Shown here: positions 33,047 to 41,780 of the stretch, piece after piece
Layout of the letters: each line of letters begins with the position of its first letter
Position numbering within the stretch: the first letter of the stretch is position 1
Origin: Desulfomicrobium escambiense DSM 10707
GTDB taxonomy: Bacteria; Desulfobacterota; Desulfovibrionia; Desulfovibrionales; Desulfomicrobiaceae
Assembly (NCBI RefSeq): GCF_000428825.1
Contig: NZ_AUAR01000002.1
Coordinates: 124,001-188,000, forward strand
DNA length: 64,000 nucleotides
Direction of reading: 5' to 3'
Translations under genes and position numbers: made by a program
Notes under the pieces: model-generated
Database searches by the model: none
What the model was told of the DNA's origin: nothing
What the model saw: the letters and a program-made list of their open reading frames with translations, nothing else

Positions 33047-33649
33047 ATGTTTTTTCACACCCCGGACTGGGAACTGGCGCTCTTCACCTGGATCAACCAG
33101 GACATCCAGAACGGCCTGCTCGATGTGCTCATGCCGCTTCTGTCCAGCTCGGCATTCCTGTGGGCCGCAAGCATCGCCTTGATGGCCGCGGGCATGAAGT
33201 TCCGGCGCGTCACCGCGACCATGATCGTGGGTGTGGCTCTGTGCGTCGGCATTTCGGACCAGGTGTGCTACCACATCAAGGAAAGCATCGGCCGGGTGCG
33301 CCCCTACCAGAGCCTGCCGGGCACGCGCTATCAGGACTCGGGCGTCTGGAAGACGCTCCCTGCGGACTTCTCGCCGCAAAAGCGCACCGGCTCGTCATTC
33401 CCGTCCTCCCACGCCTCCAACGCGGCGGCCGCCGCAACATTCCTCTATGCCGCGCTGCGCAGGAAATCCCTGTGGGCCATCCCCGTGGCCATCGGCTTTT
33501 CGCGCATCTACGTCGGCAAGCACTTCCCTACGGACGTCCTGGCCGCGTGGGCCGTGGGCCTGGCCGTGGGCGGCGTGTTCGTGACCCTCTATCCGGCGCT
33601 GTGCAGCCGCCTCCGTTCGCGATGGATGAGGAACAAGTTGCGGACGTAG
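33047..33649 (+). CDS. PAP2-family membrane phosphatase
   Basis: A 200-residue membrane protein with the three PAP2 phosphatase motifs: KESIGRVRP at 78-86, PSSH at 119-122 and SRIYVGKHFPTD at 152-163, all catalytic residues present. Members dephosphorylate undecaprenyl pyrophosphate, phosphatidylglycerophosphate or lipid A. AAGGAGG before the ATG at 33047 sets the start. Its 3' end overlaps the convergent LAB_N gene by 61 bp. The neighbouring glycosyltransferase and LAB_N genes hint at lipid carrier or lipid A metabolism, but this is inference. Confidence 0.9.
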   Translation: MFFHTPDWELALFTWINQDIQNGLLDVLMPLLSSSAFLWAASIALMAAGMKFRRVTATMIVGVALCVGISDQVCYHIKESIGRVRPYQSLPGTRYQDSGVWKTLPADFSPQKRTGSSFPSSHASNAAAAATFLYAALRRKSLWAIPVAIGFSRIYVGKHFPTDVLAAWAVGLAVGGVFVTLYPALCSRLRSRWMRNKLRT

Positions 33650-33876
33650 ATGATGGAGCCCGTGGACTGCCCGACGATGAAGACGATGTCGCGGCGCAGG
33701 ATGGCATAGATCAGCAGAAAAAAGCTGCCCAGCAGGCTGAAATACCAGAAGCTGACAGGGATGACGCTGCGCTTCTCCTTTTCGGAGACCACCCACTGCC
33801 AGAAAAACCGCAAAAAGAAAAAAGCCTGACCCAGAAATCCGATGGCCAGCAGCCACCACTCGGTCGAAAATTCCAT
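33589..33876 (-). CDS. Lipid-A-biosynthesis N-terminal (LAB_N) domain membrane protein
   Basis: A 95-residue protein with about three helices and the LAB_N pattern: WWLLAIGFLGQAFFFLRFFWQW, SVIPVSFWYFSLLGS and GSIIYVRNLFLI. Stand-alone LAB_N proteins accompany glycosyltransferases and lipid-A-modifying genes, and their structure resembles small sugar transporters of the SWEET/PQ-loop type; precise function is unknown. It lies 92 bp after the GT2 gene on the same strand, probably in one operon, and its C-terminus is encoded opposite the PAP2 3' end. Confidence 0.85.
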   Translation of the reverse strand: MEFSTEWWLLAIGFLGQAFFFLRFFWQWVVSEKEKRSVIPVSFWYFSLLGSFFLLIYAILRRDIVFIVGQSTGSIIYVRNLFLIHRERRRLHSAG

Positions 33877-33968
33877 GTTCCGCCCAAGGCGCGAGCGCGC
33901 CGCATTCCCGCCCGGGGCGTCATGCGCCGCCGCATCATGACGCCCCGAAATCCGGAATGTTTCGAGGA

Positions 33969-34700
33969 TTATTCGAGATTCGTATCGGAAACAACGTAGC
34001 CGATGTGCCGCTTTTGCATCCAGCGCACCGCCAGGAGATCATAGGCCGAAGCCCAGGCCCGGTCCCAGATCCCGTACTTCGAGACGCCCCTGCTTCGCGG
34101 ACGATGGTTGACGGGCACCTCCGCCACCGTCGCGCCCTCCAGTTTCATGAGCGTCGGCAGGAAGCGGTGCATGCCGGTGAACATGGGAATGGCCCGCACC
34201 ATCTCCGTGCGCATGACCTTCAGGGAACACCCCGTGTCGCGCACGGTTTCGCGGCTGACCCTGTTGCGCACCCAGTTGGCGAAGCGGGAGGCGTAGCGCT
34301 TGACCAGGGTGTCCTGACGCCTGGCCCGCCAGCCGATGACCATGTCCACACCCTGTTCGTAGACCTCGAGCATGGCCGGGATGTCGGCCGGGTCGTTCTG
34401 CAGGTCCGCGTCGAGGGTCACTACCACATCGCCGCCGGCGAAGCGGAAACCCGCGGCAAAGGCCGCGGACTGCCCGCAGTTCCTGGCGAATGCGATGTAC
34501 CGCACACGGGGGTCGGCGCCGGCCAGATCGCGGATGATGGACAGGCTCGCGTCGGAACTGCCGTCGTCGACCAGGACCATTTCCCACGCGCAGGCCAGCC
34601 CCGAAAGGCTCCGAGACACCTCCCGGCACAGGTCCCGAAGGTTTTCCTCTTCGTTATATACCGGAATTATCAGTGAAATTTTATTAATTTTGTTTTTCAT
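33969..34700 (-). CDS. GT2 glycosyltransferase, dolichol-phosphate-mannose-synthase/ArnC-like
   Basis: A 243-residue glycosyltransferase 2 family enzyme. IIPVYNEEENL opens the GT-A fold, DDGSS is at 45-49 and the metal-binding DAD at 97-99 (TLDADLQNDP); GCSLKVMR and KYGIWDRAWA follow. The pattern matches enzymes that load a sugar on undecaprenyl or dolichyl phosphate (ArnC, GtrB, DPM1). The C-terminal helices found in ArnC/GtrB are absent, so it would be peripheral. It has no clear ribosome-binding site at the ATG chosen; an alternative start lies 11 codons upstream. Likely operon with the LAB_N gene. Confidence 0.88.
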   Translation of the reverse strand: MKNKINKISLIIPVYNEEENLRDLCREVSRSLSGLACAWEMVLVDDGSSDASLSIIRDLAGADPRVRYIAFARNCGQSAAFAAGFRFAGGDVVVTLDADLQNDPADIPAMLEVYEQGVDMVIGWRARRQDTLVKRYASRFANWVRNRVSRETVRDTGCSLKVMRTEMVRAIPMFTGMHRFLPTLMKLEGATVAEVPVNHRPRSRGVSKYGIWDRAWASAYDLLAVRWMQKRHIGYVVSDTNLE

Positions 34701-34766
34701 ACAAAAAAAGTGACTATAGCATTTGACAAGCATTGTAAACCTGCCTAAAAGGTTCTTCTCACATGA

Positions 34767-34843
34767 CGCGGGGTGGAGCAGCATGGTAGCTCGTCGGGCT
34801 CATAACCCGAAGGCCGTAGGTTCAAATCCTGCCCCCGCTACCA
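34767..34843 (+). tRNA. Initiator tRNA-fMet (CAU)
   Basis: A 77-nt cloverleaf with the CCA end encoded. The anticodon loop CTCATAA is closed by three G-C pairs (GGG/CCC), the mark of initiators. The T arm is GTAGG-TTCAAAT-CCTGC. The acceptor stem pairs from position 2 (GCGGGG with CCCCGC) while the first position is a C·U mismatch, again an initiator feature. Nothing else of note surrounds it except the PP-loop gene 128 bp downstream. Confidence 0.95.
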
Positions 34844-34970
34844 AAAAGATCAAGGGCTTGGATGGAAACATTCAAGCCCTTTCCGTTTTCCCCAACCCGA
34901 CATATCCGCCGAAATCCGGTCCAACAAGGGCGCCGCTTCCTTGCCCGGCCTGCCCGCAACGATTATTTCC

Positions 34971-36038
34971 ATGAACATGACCAAAGAATCATTCGACGCA
35001 CTGTCCCTCTTTTCCGGAGGCCTGGACAGCATCCTGGCCACCATGCTCCTGCAGCGCCACGGGCACAGGGTCCTGGGCCTGCACTTCGTCAGCCCCTTTT
35101 TCGGCAAGCCCGAGAAAAAGGACTTCTGGGAGAGCGAATACGGCATCCCGGTCGAGATCATCGACGTCGGCCAGGAGTTCGTCGACCTCATGGCCGCCTT
35201 CCCGCCCCACGGCTTCGGCAAGGTTTTGAACCCCTGCGTGGACTGCAAGATCCTCATGCTGCGCAGGGCCAAGGAACTCCTGCCGGCATACGGCGCCACG
35301 TTCATCATCTCCGGCGAGGTCCTCGGGCAGCGCCCCATGTCCCAGCGCGCCGACACACTGAACATCATCCGCAACGACGCCGACGTGCGCGACGTGCTGC
35401 TGCGCCCCTTGAGCGCGGGCGTGCTCCAGCCCACGCCCATGGAGGAGTCGGGCCTGGTCGACCGTTCGAAACTCCCGTCCCTGGTCGGACGGGGACGGAA
35501 AGGGCAGTATGACCTGGCCAGGACCCTGGGCGTGACGACCATCCCCACCCAGGCCGGAGGCTGCCGCCTGGGCGAGCGGGAATCGGCCCGCCGCTACTGG
35601 CCCATCCTACGCGCCTTCCCCCGGCCCCTGGCCCATTATTTCGACCTGGCCAACGTCGGCCGCCAACTCTGGCGCGACGGCGGCCACTGGCTGGCCATGG
35701 GCCGGGAGCACAAGGACAACGAGAAGCTCCTGAAGCTGGTGCGGCCCGAGCATTACGTCTTTGTGCTCAAAAATTTCCCCGGCCCCCACGCCGTGGGCTG
35801 CCCCGTCCCTGGTCGGGACTGGCCCGAGGACATTCTGGCCGAGGCCTGCGCCTGCCTGGCCTCCTTCTCGCCCAAGGCCCGCAGGGGCGGAGGCGAGGTG
35901 GAGGTGTCCGTCACCCGGTTCGGGCAGGAGCGGGTCATCGCCGTCCGCCCCGACGCCCCGCACGGCTTCTCGGACAACGCGACCTGGCCCGAAACCAGAG
36001 CGCAGCAGAAGGAATGGGAAAAAAGCCTGGGACGGTGA
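34971..36038 (+). CDS. MnmA/ThiI-like PP-loop ATPase
   Basis: A 355-residue cytoplasmic protein with an N-terminal PP-loop (SLFSGGLDSILATMLL, SGGLDS at 15-20) and the adjacent NPCVDCKILML cysteine pair, as in MnmA and ThiI-type sulfurtransferases, which adenylate a tRNA uridine before thiolation. The remaining 200 residues do not look like the MnmA C-terminus and suggest a distinct subfamily common in deltaproteobacteria, sometimes annotated as thiouridylase-like. No strong ribosome site is seen; ATG at 34971 or 34977 is possible. It directly follows the initiator tRNA gene. The exact modification is unknown. Confidence 0.75.
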   Translation: MNMTKESFDALSLFSGGLDSILATMLLQRHGHRVLGLHFVSPFFGKPEKKDFWESEYGIPVEIIDVGQEFVDLMAAFPPHGFGKVLNPCVDCKILMLRRAKELLPAYGATFIISGEVLGQRPMSQRADTLNIIRNDADVRDVLLRPLSAGVLQPTPMEESGLVDRSKLPSLVGRGRKGQYDLARTLGVTTIPTQAGGCRLGERESARRYWPILRAFPRPLAHYFDLANVGRQLWRDGGHWLAMGREHKDNEKLLKLVRPEHYVFVLKNFPGPHAVGCPVPGRDWPEDILAEACACLASFSPKARRGGGEVEVSVTRFGQERVIAVRPDAPHGFSDNATWPETRAQQKEWEKSLGR

Positions 36039-36115
36039 ACGCCGCGGCAACCATCCCGCCTCACCCTCCTGTCCGGCGGCAGGCACGGTTTTTCACGGGG
36101 GATCCTTGACGGAAG

Positions 36116-36144
36116 ACTGATAGACCACTATTGATAAGTTTTGC
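36116..36144 (+). promoter_or_regulatory. Candidate sigma-70 promoter for wrbA
   Basis: TTGACG (36116-36121) and TATTGA (36139-36144) are separated by 17 bp, in the 153-bp gap before wrbA. Confidence 0.45.
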
Positions 36145-36191
36145 CAAAAACGACCACCACCGGCCGGACAGGGCCGGACAAGGAGACCGTC

Positions 36192-36803
36192 ATGAAGATG
36201 CTCATCGTCTACCATTCCACATACGGACACATCAGGACCATGGCCAAGGCCGCTGCCGAAGCGGCTGCCGCAATCCCCGGCGTGGAGGTGGCCCTGCGCC
36301 GCGTCCCCGAAACTCTGAGCGACGAAGTGCTGACCAAGATGGGCGCCCTGGACGCGGCCCGGGCCCAGGCCGACGTGCCCGTGGCCACGGTGGAGGAACT
36401 GGGCCAGGCCGACGCGGTGCTCTTCGGCACGCCCACCCGCTTCGGCAACATGACCGGCCAGATGCGCCAGTTCCTGGACGCCACGGGCGGCCTGTGGGCG
36501 AATGGAACCATGGTTGGGAAACCGGGCGGCGTCTTCACTTCCAGCGCCACCCAGCACGGCGGGCAGGAGTCGACCATCCTGTCCTTCCATACCTATCTTC
36601 TGCACCAAGGCATGGTCGTGGTCGGGCTGCCCTACGCCTTCCAGGGCCAGATGCGCCTGGACGAAATCACCGGCGGCTCCCCATACGGGGCCAGCACCAT
36701 CGCCGGCGGTGACGGCTCGCGCCAGCCCTCGGAAAACGAACTGGACGGAGTGCGCTATCAGGCCGCCCACTTGGCAAAAATCGGCCTCAAGCTCAAAGCC
36801 TGA
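36192..36803 (+). CDS. wrbA: NAD(P)H:quinone oxidoreductase, WrbA family
   Basis: A 203-residue flavodoxin-fold enzyme reducing quinones by two electrons with NAD(P)H, protecting from semiquinone radicals. The FMN phosphate loop is [11 protein letters not shown] near the N-terminus; [19 protein letters not shown] and the [12 protein letters not shown] loop are WrbA signatures. AAGGAG precedes the ATG at 36192; an upstream in-frame ATG lies before that site and is rejected. Single-gene unit closed by a strong terminator. Confidence 0.94.
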   Translation: MKMLIVYHSTYGHIRTMAKAAAEAAAAIPGVEVALRRVPETLSDEVLTKMGALDAARAQADVPVATVEELGQADAVLFGTPTRFGNMTGQMRQFLDATGGLWANGTMVGKPGGVFTSSATQHGGQESTILSFHTYLLHQGMVVVGLPYAFQGQMRLDEITGGSPYGASTIAGGDGSRQPSENELDGVRYQAAHLAKIGLKLKA

Positions 36804-36826
36804 CGGTCTGCGCCACAAGATGAACG

Positions 36827-36858
36827 AAGCCCCGCGATCGACAGACCGCGGGGCTTTT
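36827..36858 (+). terminator. Terminator after wrbA
   Basis: A 10-bp perfect stem AAGCCCCGCG / CGCGGGGCTT with a 10-base loop and a T tail. It may also act for the convergent RND operon because the stem begins with AA. Confidence 0.88.
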
Positions 36859-36891
36859 CATTTCGGTCCCGGTGCTCGAAAGACCCTTCCC

Positions 36892-39800
36892 CTAACCCTC
36901 GGCTTTCTTCCCGAAGACCCGCCGCACCACGCGGCCGGCCTTGTCCAGGTACATGTAATAGACAGGCGTGATGTACAGGGTCAGAAGCTGCGACGTGACC
37001 AGGCCGCCGACCACGCACAGACCCAGGGGCTGGCGCGCGTCGCCGCCTGCGCCGTATCCGACGGCAATGGGCATGGTGCCCATGATGGCGGCCATGGTCG
37101 TCATCATGATGGGTCGAAAACGCACCAGGCAGCCTTCGAAGATGGCCTCGGCCGGGGTCTTGTTCCCGGCCCGCTGGGCCTCCAGGGCGAAGTCGATCAT
37201 CATGATGGCGTTCTTCTTGACGATGCCGATGAGCATGATGATGCCCACGAACCCGTACAGGTTGAGATCCATCCCGAAGAGCTTGAGCGTCAGGAGCGCC
37301 CCGAAGCCGGCCGAGGGCAGGCCTGACAGGATGGTCAGGGGGTGGATGAAGGACTCGTACAGGATGCCAAGCACGATGTAGATGACCATCACGGCCAGGA
37401 TGAGCAGCAGCCGCATGTTCTTGAGGGAACTCTGGAAGGCTTGGGCCGTGCCCTGGAAACTCGCGCTGAAGGTGTCGGGCAGCGTGTTCGCCGCCAGCTC
37501 CTCCACGGCGGCGGTGGCCTCGCTCAGGGACACGCCGGGGCGCAGGTTGAAGGACAGGGTCACGGACGGCAGCTGCCCGGAATGGTTGACGGACAGCGGC
37601 CCCACCCCGGTGGTGGTGTCCACAAGCGTGTCGAGGGGCGCGAGCCTGCCGTCCCCGGTGCGGACGTACAGGAGCGACAGGGCCGACGGGTCGCGCCGGT
37701 ATTCGGGCAACAGCTCCATGATGACGGAGTAGCTGTCCGTGGGCGCGTAGATGGTCGAGACCTCGCGCGAGCCGAAGGCCGACTGCAGGGCCAGCTCAAC
37801 CTCGCGGGGCGTCACGCCCAGGCTCGCGGCCTTGTCGCGGTTGATGAGGAGACGCACCTCGGGGTTCTTGAGCTGCAGGTCGCTCGTCACGTCCTGCAGC
37901 TGGGGCAGCCCCTTGAGGGCTCCTTCCATGATCACGGCGTAGCGGTAGAGCTCGTCGGTGTCCGGACTCTGCAAGGTGTACTGGTACAGGCTCTTGGTGC
38001 TGCGGCCGCCAATGTTGATGGCCGGCGGGTTGACCAGGAAGGCCTGGATGCCCGGCTGGGTGTTCAGCTTGGGACGAAGCTTTGCAATGAGCTGGTCGGC
38101 GGTCTCGTTGCGCTCGGCGTGGTTCTTCAGGCGGATCATGAAGCGGCCCGAGTTGCCCGCGGCGTTGGGACCGCCGCCGCCGACCACGGACATGAACGTC
38201 TCCACCGCCGGCTCGGCCAGCAGCACGTCATGCAAGGCCAGCTGGTTGCGGACCATGTTCTCGTAGCTGATGCCCTGCACGGCCTCGGTCACGGCGTTGA
38301 TCTGGCCCGTGTCCTGACTGGGCAGGAAGCCCTTGGGCATGTCGCGGAACAAAACGACGCTCCCGGCCAGGACCGCCAGAGACACGAGGAAGGTCAGCAC
38401 GTGATGCCGCAGGCAGGCCGCCAGGCTCCAGCGGTACAGGGCCAGCAGGCCGTCGAAGACCTTCTCCGAGGCCCTGAAGACCGCCCCGTGCCGCACCTCG
38501 TGCGTCTTCTTCAGGAAAAGGGAGCACAGCATGGGCGTCAGGCTCAGGGACACGAAGCCGGAGATGAGGATGGCCACGGAGATGACCACCGCGAACTCGC
38601 GGAAGAGCCGGCCCACGATCCCGCCCATGAACAGGACCGGGATGAACACAGCGGCCAGGGAGATGGTCATGGACAGGATGGTGAAGGATATCTCCTTGGA
38701 CCCGTCGAAGGCAGCCTGGAGCACGGGCTTGCCCATCTCCAGGTGGCGCACGATGTTTTCGAGCATGACGATGGCGTCGTCGACCACGAAGCCAACGGCC
38801 AGGATGAGCGCCATGAGCGACAGGTTGTCCAGGGAGTAGCCGCAGAGGTACATGACGGCGAATGTGCCGACCACGGACATGGGCAGGGCCATGCTCGGGA
38901 TGAGCGTGGCCCGCACGTTGCGCAGAAAGATGAAGATGACGCCGACCACCAGGCCCATGGTCAGCAGCAGGGTGAACTTCACGTCCTCCACCGACTCCCG
39001 GATGGACTCGGAGCGGTCGTAGAGGATCTTGAGTTCGATGGAATCAGGCACCTGCTCAGAAAAAGCCGGCAGCAGCTTGCGGATGTTGTCCACGACTTCG
39101 ACGGTGTTGGTCCCCGGCTGGCGCTGCACGGCCAGGACGATGGCCCGCGTGTCCCCGCGCCAGCTGGCGATCTTGTCGTTCTCCACGCTGTCGATGACCG
39201 TGCCCAGATCATGCAGACGAATGGGGGCGCCGTTGCGCCAGGCCACTACCAGGGGCCGGAAGGCGGCCGCATCCATGAGCTTGCCGCTGGCCTGCACGTT
39301 CATGGCCGTGAACTCTCCGTACAGGGTGCCCGTGGGCAGACTGACGTTGGAACGGTCGATGGCGTTTGCCACCTCTTCGAGGCCCACATCGCGGCCGGCC
39401 AGGGCCTTGGGGTCAAGCTGCACGCGCACCGCGTACTTCTTGGCGCCGTAGACCGAGACCTGGGCCACGCCGCCGATCATGGAAATGCGCGGGGCGATGA
39501 CGGTGTCGGCGTACTCGTTGACCACGGACATGGGCTGGGTGGCCGAGGACATGGTCAGATAGAAGATGGGCGAGTCGGCCGGGTTGACCTTCTGGTAGGA
39601 CGGCGGGCTGGTCATGTCCGGCGGCAGCTGGCGCTGGACCTTGGCAATGGCCGACTGCACGTCCTGGGCCGCGGCGTCGATGGAGCGGTCCAGGGCGAAC
39701 TGCAGGGTCACGCGCGTGGTACCCAGGGTGTTGGTGGAGCTGATGGAATCGATGCCCGCGATGGTCGCGAACTGGCGTTCCAGGGGGGTGGCCACGGTGG

Positions 39801-39981
39801 AGGCCATGGTCTCGGCGCTGGCCCCGGGCAGGTTGGCCGAAACCTGGATGGTCGGGAAATCCACGTTGGGCAGGTCGCTGACCGGCAGGATGCGGTAGCT
39901 CATGACCCCGAAGACCAGGATGGCCAGCATGACCAGGGTCGTGGTCACGGGCCGACGGATGAAGAGGTCGGCGATGTTCAT
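36892..39981 (-). CDS. RND efflux permease, HAE1/MdtB-like
   Basis: A 1029-residue inner-membrane proton-driven pump subunit. Two repeats of a helix, large periplasmic loop and helices are evident; the N-terminus FIRRPVTTTLVMLAILVFG and the LPVSDLPNVDFPTIQVSA segment are typical, and helix 4 has the proton-relay aspartates in GFVVDDAIVMLENIVRH. Closest in style to multidrug (MdtB/MdtC, AcrB) rather than heavy-metal pumps. It overlaps its adaptor gene by 4 bp. No outer-membrane factor is in this operon, so it may use the one at 50.5 kb or another. Confidence 0.93.
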   Translation of the reverse strand: MNIADLFIRRPVTTTLVMLAILVFGVMSYRILPVSDLPNVDFPTIQVSANLPGASAETMASTVATPLERQFATIAGIDSISSTNTLGTTRVTLQFALDRSIDAAAQDVQSAIAKVQRQLPPDMTSPPSYQKVNPADSPIFYLTMSSATQPMSVVNEYADTVIAPRISMIGGVAQVSVYGAKKYAVRVQLDPKALAGRDVGLEEVANAIDRSNVSLPTGTLYGEFTAMNVQASGKLMDAAAFRPLVVAWRNGAPIRLHDLGTVIDSVENDKIASWRGDTRAIVLAVQRQPGTNTVEVVDNIRKLLPAFSEQVPDSIELKILYDRSESIRESVEDVKFTLLLTMGLVVGVIFIFLRNVRATLIPSMALPMSVVGTFAVMYLCGYSLDNLSLMALILAVGFVVDDAIVMLENIVRHLEMGKPVLQAAFDGSKEISFTILSMTISLAAVFIPVLFMGGIVGRLFREFAVVISVAILISGFVSLSLTPMLCSLFLKKTHEVRHGAVFRASEKVFDGLLALYRWSLAACLRHHVLTFLVSLAVLAGSVVLFRDMPKGFLPSQDTGQINAVTEAVQGISYENMVRNQLALHDVLLAEPAVETFMSVVGGGGPNAAGNSGRFMIRLKNHAERNETADQLIAKLRPKLNTQPGIQAFLVNPPAINIGGRSTKSLYQYTLQSPDTDELYRYAVIMEGALKGLPQLQDVTSDLQLKNPEVRLLINRDKAASLGVTPREVELALQSAFGSREVSTIYAPTDSYSVIMELLPEYRRDPSALSLLYVRTGDGRLAPLDTLVDTTTGVGPLSVNHSGQLPSVTLSFNLRPGVSLSEATAAVEELAANTLPDTFSASFQGTAQAFQSSLKNMRLLLILAVMVIYIVLGILYESFIHPLTILSGLPSAGFGALLTLKLFGMDLNLYGFVGIIMLIGIVKKNAIMMIDFALEAQRAGNKTPAEAIFEGCLVRFRPIMMTTMAAIMGTMPIAVGYGAGGDARQPLGLCVVGGLVTSQLLTLYITPVYYMYLDKAGRVVRRVFGKKAEG

Positions 39982-41120
39982 TCCCCGGCTCCCTGCTTGC
40001 CCCCGGCCGGAGCCGCCGCCTCGCCCTGGCCGCGGACGGTCACGGCCGCGCCGGGCGTGAGGCGCAGGTGGCCGTCGAGGACGATCCGCTCCCCGCCGCT
40101 CAGTCCCGACTCGACGACAACGAGATCGCCGTGTCGCAGTCCGGTCCTGACGGTGCGATACTCGACGGTGTTGTCGGGCAGAATGACGAAGACGTACTCG
40201 CCGTCGGCTCCCTGGGCCACGGCGCGTCCGGGCACGAGGACGGCGTCCTGCATGTTCCCGACCTCCAGGGACACGTCGGCGAACTGGCCTGGCCAGAGCT
40301 GCCGCCCCGCATTGGCGAAGCGGGCCTTCAAGGTGATGGTGCCGGTCCTGGAGTCCACGGCGCTGTCGATGAAGGACAGGCTGCCGGAAACGGCCTCGCT
40401 CACGCCGGCCGGCCTGGCCGTGACCTTGAGGGGGGCCTTGGCCTGGGCGGCCATGATGGCCGACAGATGGGCCTCGGGCACGGAAAAACGCACGTTGACC
40501 GGTTCGATGCGGGAGATGATTACCATGGGCGTATCGGCGTTGGCCTTGACCATGTTGCCGGCGTGGAGCTGCAGAACGCCTGTCCGGCCGGTGATGGGCG
40601 AGCGGATTTCGGCGTAGGACAGGGCCACTCCGGCCGCCTCCACGGCAGCCTCGGCCTCCCGCTGCTCGGCTTGGAGCTCGGCCAGGGCCGTGTCCGTGGT
40701 TTCCTGCCGATCGCGACTGATGAGCCCCTGCCGCAACAGATCGTCGTTGCGGCGCTTGTCTTCGCCGGCCTTCTTCAGTTGGGCCTTGATCCGGTCGAGG
40801 CCGGCCCGGGCCGAGCGCAGCTGCGCCTCGAGATCGCGGGAGTCGAGGGAGAAGAGCGGGTCCCCCTCGCGCACGTCGCTGCCTTCCTCGAAGTGCACCG
40901 TGCGCAGCAGGCCGTTGATACGCGCCTTGATCTCCACCATCTCGCTGGCCTCGACGGTGCCCACGGCGGTCAGGATGACGGGAATGGAGCCGCGCACCGC
41001 TTCGCCGGCCAGGACAGGGGCCGCCTTGGCCTTGGGCTTTTCCTGCGCAAAAGCCTGGCTATGGGCCGAAAACAGACAAATCAGGGCAAGCAGGCATATG
41101 GACACGGATCTCTTCGTCAT
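39978..41120 (-). CDS. RND periplasmic adaptor (membrane-fusion) protein
   Basis: A 380-residue exported protein with a signal peptide ending near residue 26 (SAHSQAFAQ). It has the adaptor layout: lipoyl-like halves around VEIKARINGLLRTVHFEEGSDVREGDPLF and the matching IRSPITGRTGVLQLHAGNMV, a coiled-coil hairpin between about 100 and 165, then beta-barrel domains with VPGRAVAQGADGEYVFV. It links the RND permease to an outer-membrane channel. First gene of the two-gene operon, with a 4-bp overlap to the permease. Confidence 0.92.
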   Translation of the reverse strand: MTKRSVSICLLALICLFSAHSQAFAQEKPKAKAAPVLAGEAVRGSIPVILTAVGTVEASEMVEIKARINGLLRTVHFEEGSDVREGDPLFSLDSRDLEAQLRSARAGLDRIKAQLKKAGEDKRRNDDLLRQGLISRDRQETTDTALAELQAEQREAEAAVEAAGVALSYAEIRSPITGRTGVLQLHAGNMVKANADTPMVIISRIEPVNVRFSVPEAHLSAIMAAQAKAPLKVTARPAGVSEAVSGSLSFIDSAVDSRTGTITLKARFANAGRQLWPGQFADVSLEVGNMQDAVLVPGRAVAQGADGEYVFVILPDNTVEYRTVRTGLRHGDLVVVESGLSGGERIVLDGHLRLTPGAAVTVRGQGEAAAPAGGKQGAGE

Positions 41121-41243
41121 GGGCGTCTCGAATGTTGCGGGCGGACGGAATTGTCCGGGATATTTTGGAGACGCAATACGAACGAAGCCCCGAGAGCGTC
41201 AACGAAAAGGCCAGTGCACCGCCCAAAAAAGTTGCGCCGGCCC

Positions 41244-41780
41244 TCACTTCGAGGAGGCGTACCCGCTGCCGATGGCGGAAAAGGGGAGGTCGAGCCCGAG
41301 CTCCGGAACCTGCCGCCCGATCCAGGCGATGAAGGTGTTGCTGTTCGGACCTGGAAACACCTTGTATTCCTGCGGCCAGGGATAGGCTTTCGCGGCCCGG
41401 TCCACGGCCTCGATCAACGCCTCGGCCTCCTTCCCCCTGTGCTCCTTGAGCAGGCGCGGGGTGGCCCCGTACCAATGGCGGTCCGGATAGTCCTGTTCGA
41501 TGCGCACCACCGGCAAGCCCCGCGAGGCGCGCCAGCCGATCACCTCGTAGACCGTGTAGGCGGATTGCCCGGCCCCCTTGGCCGCGATCCAGGTATGAAT
41601 CGCGAACCAGCCGCGCCAGCCCCAGGCGTCCGCACCGTAAACCTGCAAAACCGCCTCCCTGGTCGCGGCCGGATCAGGGGCGATGCCGGCCGGTTCGCGG
41701 CTGGCGGTGCGCCAATCCTGATTCGGGGAACAGCTGGCCAGCAACGCCGCGACAAGCATCAACGCAACATGACGCATCAT
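41244..41780 (-). CDS. DUF3750-family lipoprotein
   Basis: A 178-residue protein with a lipoprotein signal (MRHVALMLVAALLASC, modified cysteine near residue 17). The mature part has HTWIAAKGAGQSAYTVYEVIGWR and the C-terminal FPGPNSNTFIAWIGRQVPELGLDLP, which are marks of DUF3750. The histidine and asparagine/cysteine-like arrangement suggests a hydrolase-like fold, but the function is unknown. ATG overlaps the tcdA stop (ATGA), so it is cotranslated with that gene. It is shorter than many members. Confidence 0.75.
   Translation of the reverse strand: MMRHVALMLVAALLASCSPNQDWRTASREPAGIAPDPAATREAVLQVYGADAWGWRGWFAIHTWIAAKGAGQSAYTVYEVIGWRASRGLPVVRIEQDYPDRHWYGATPRLLKEHRGKEAEALIEAVDRAAKAYPWPQEYKVFPGPNSNTFIAWIGRQVPELGLDLPFSAIGSGYASSK

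Noticed and set aside
37342-40617. 1091-codon open frame antisense to the RND permease
   Set aside because: It mirrors the codon bias of a clear RND gene on the other strand, has low-complexity Gly/His/Gln/Val composition, and shows no motif or ribosome site.
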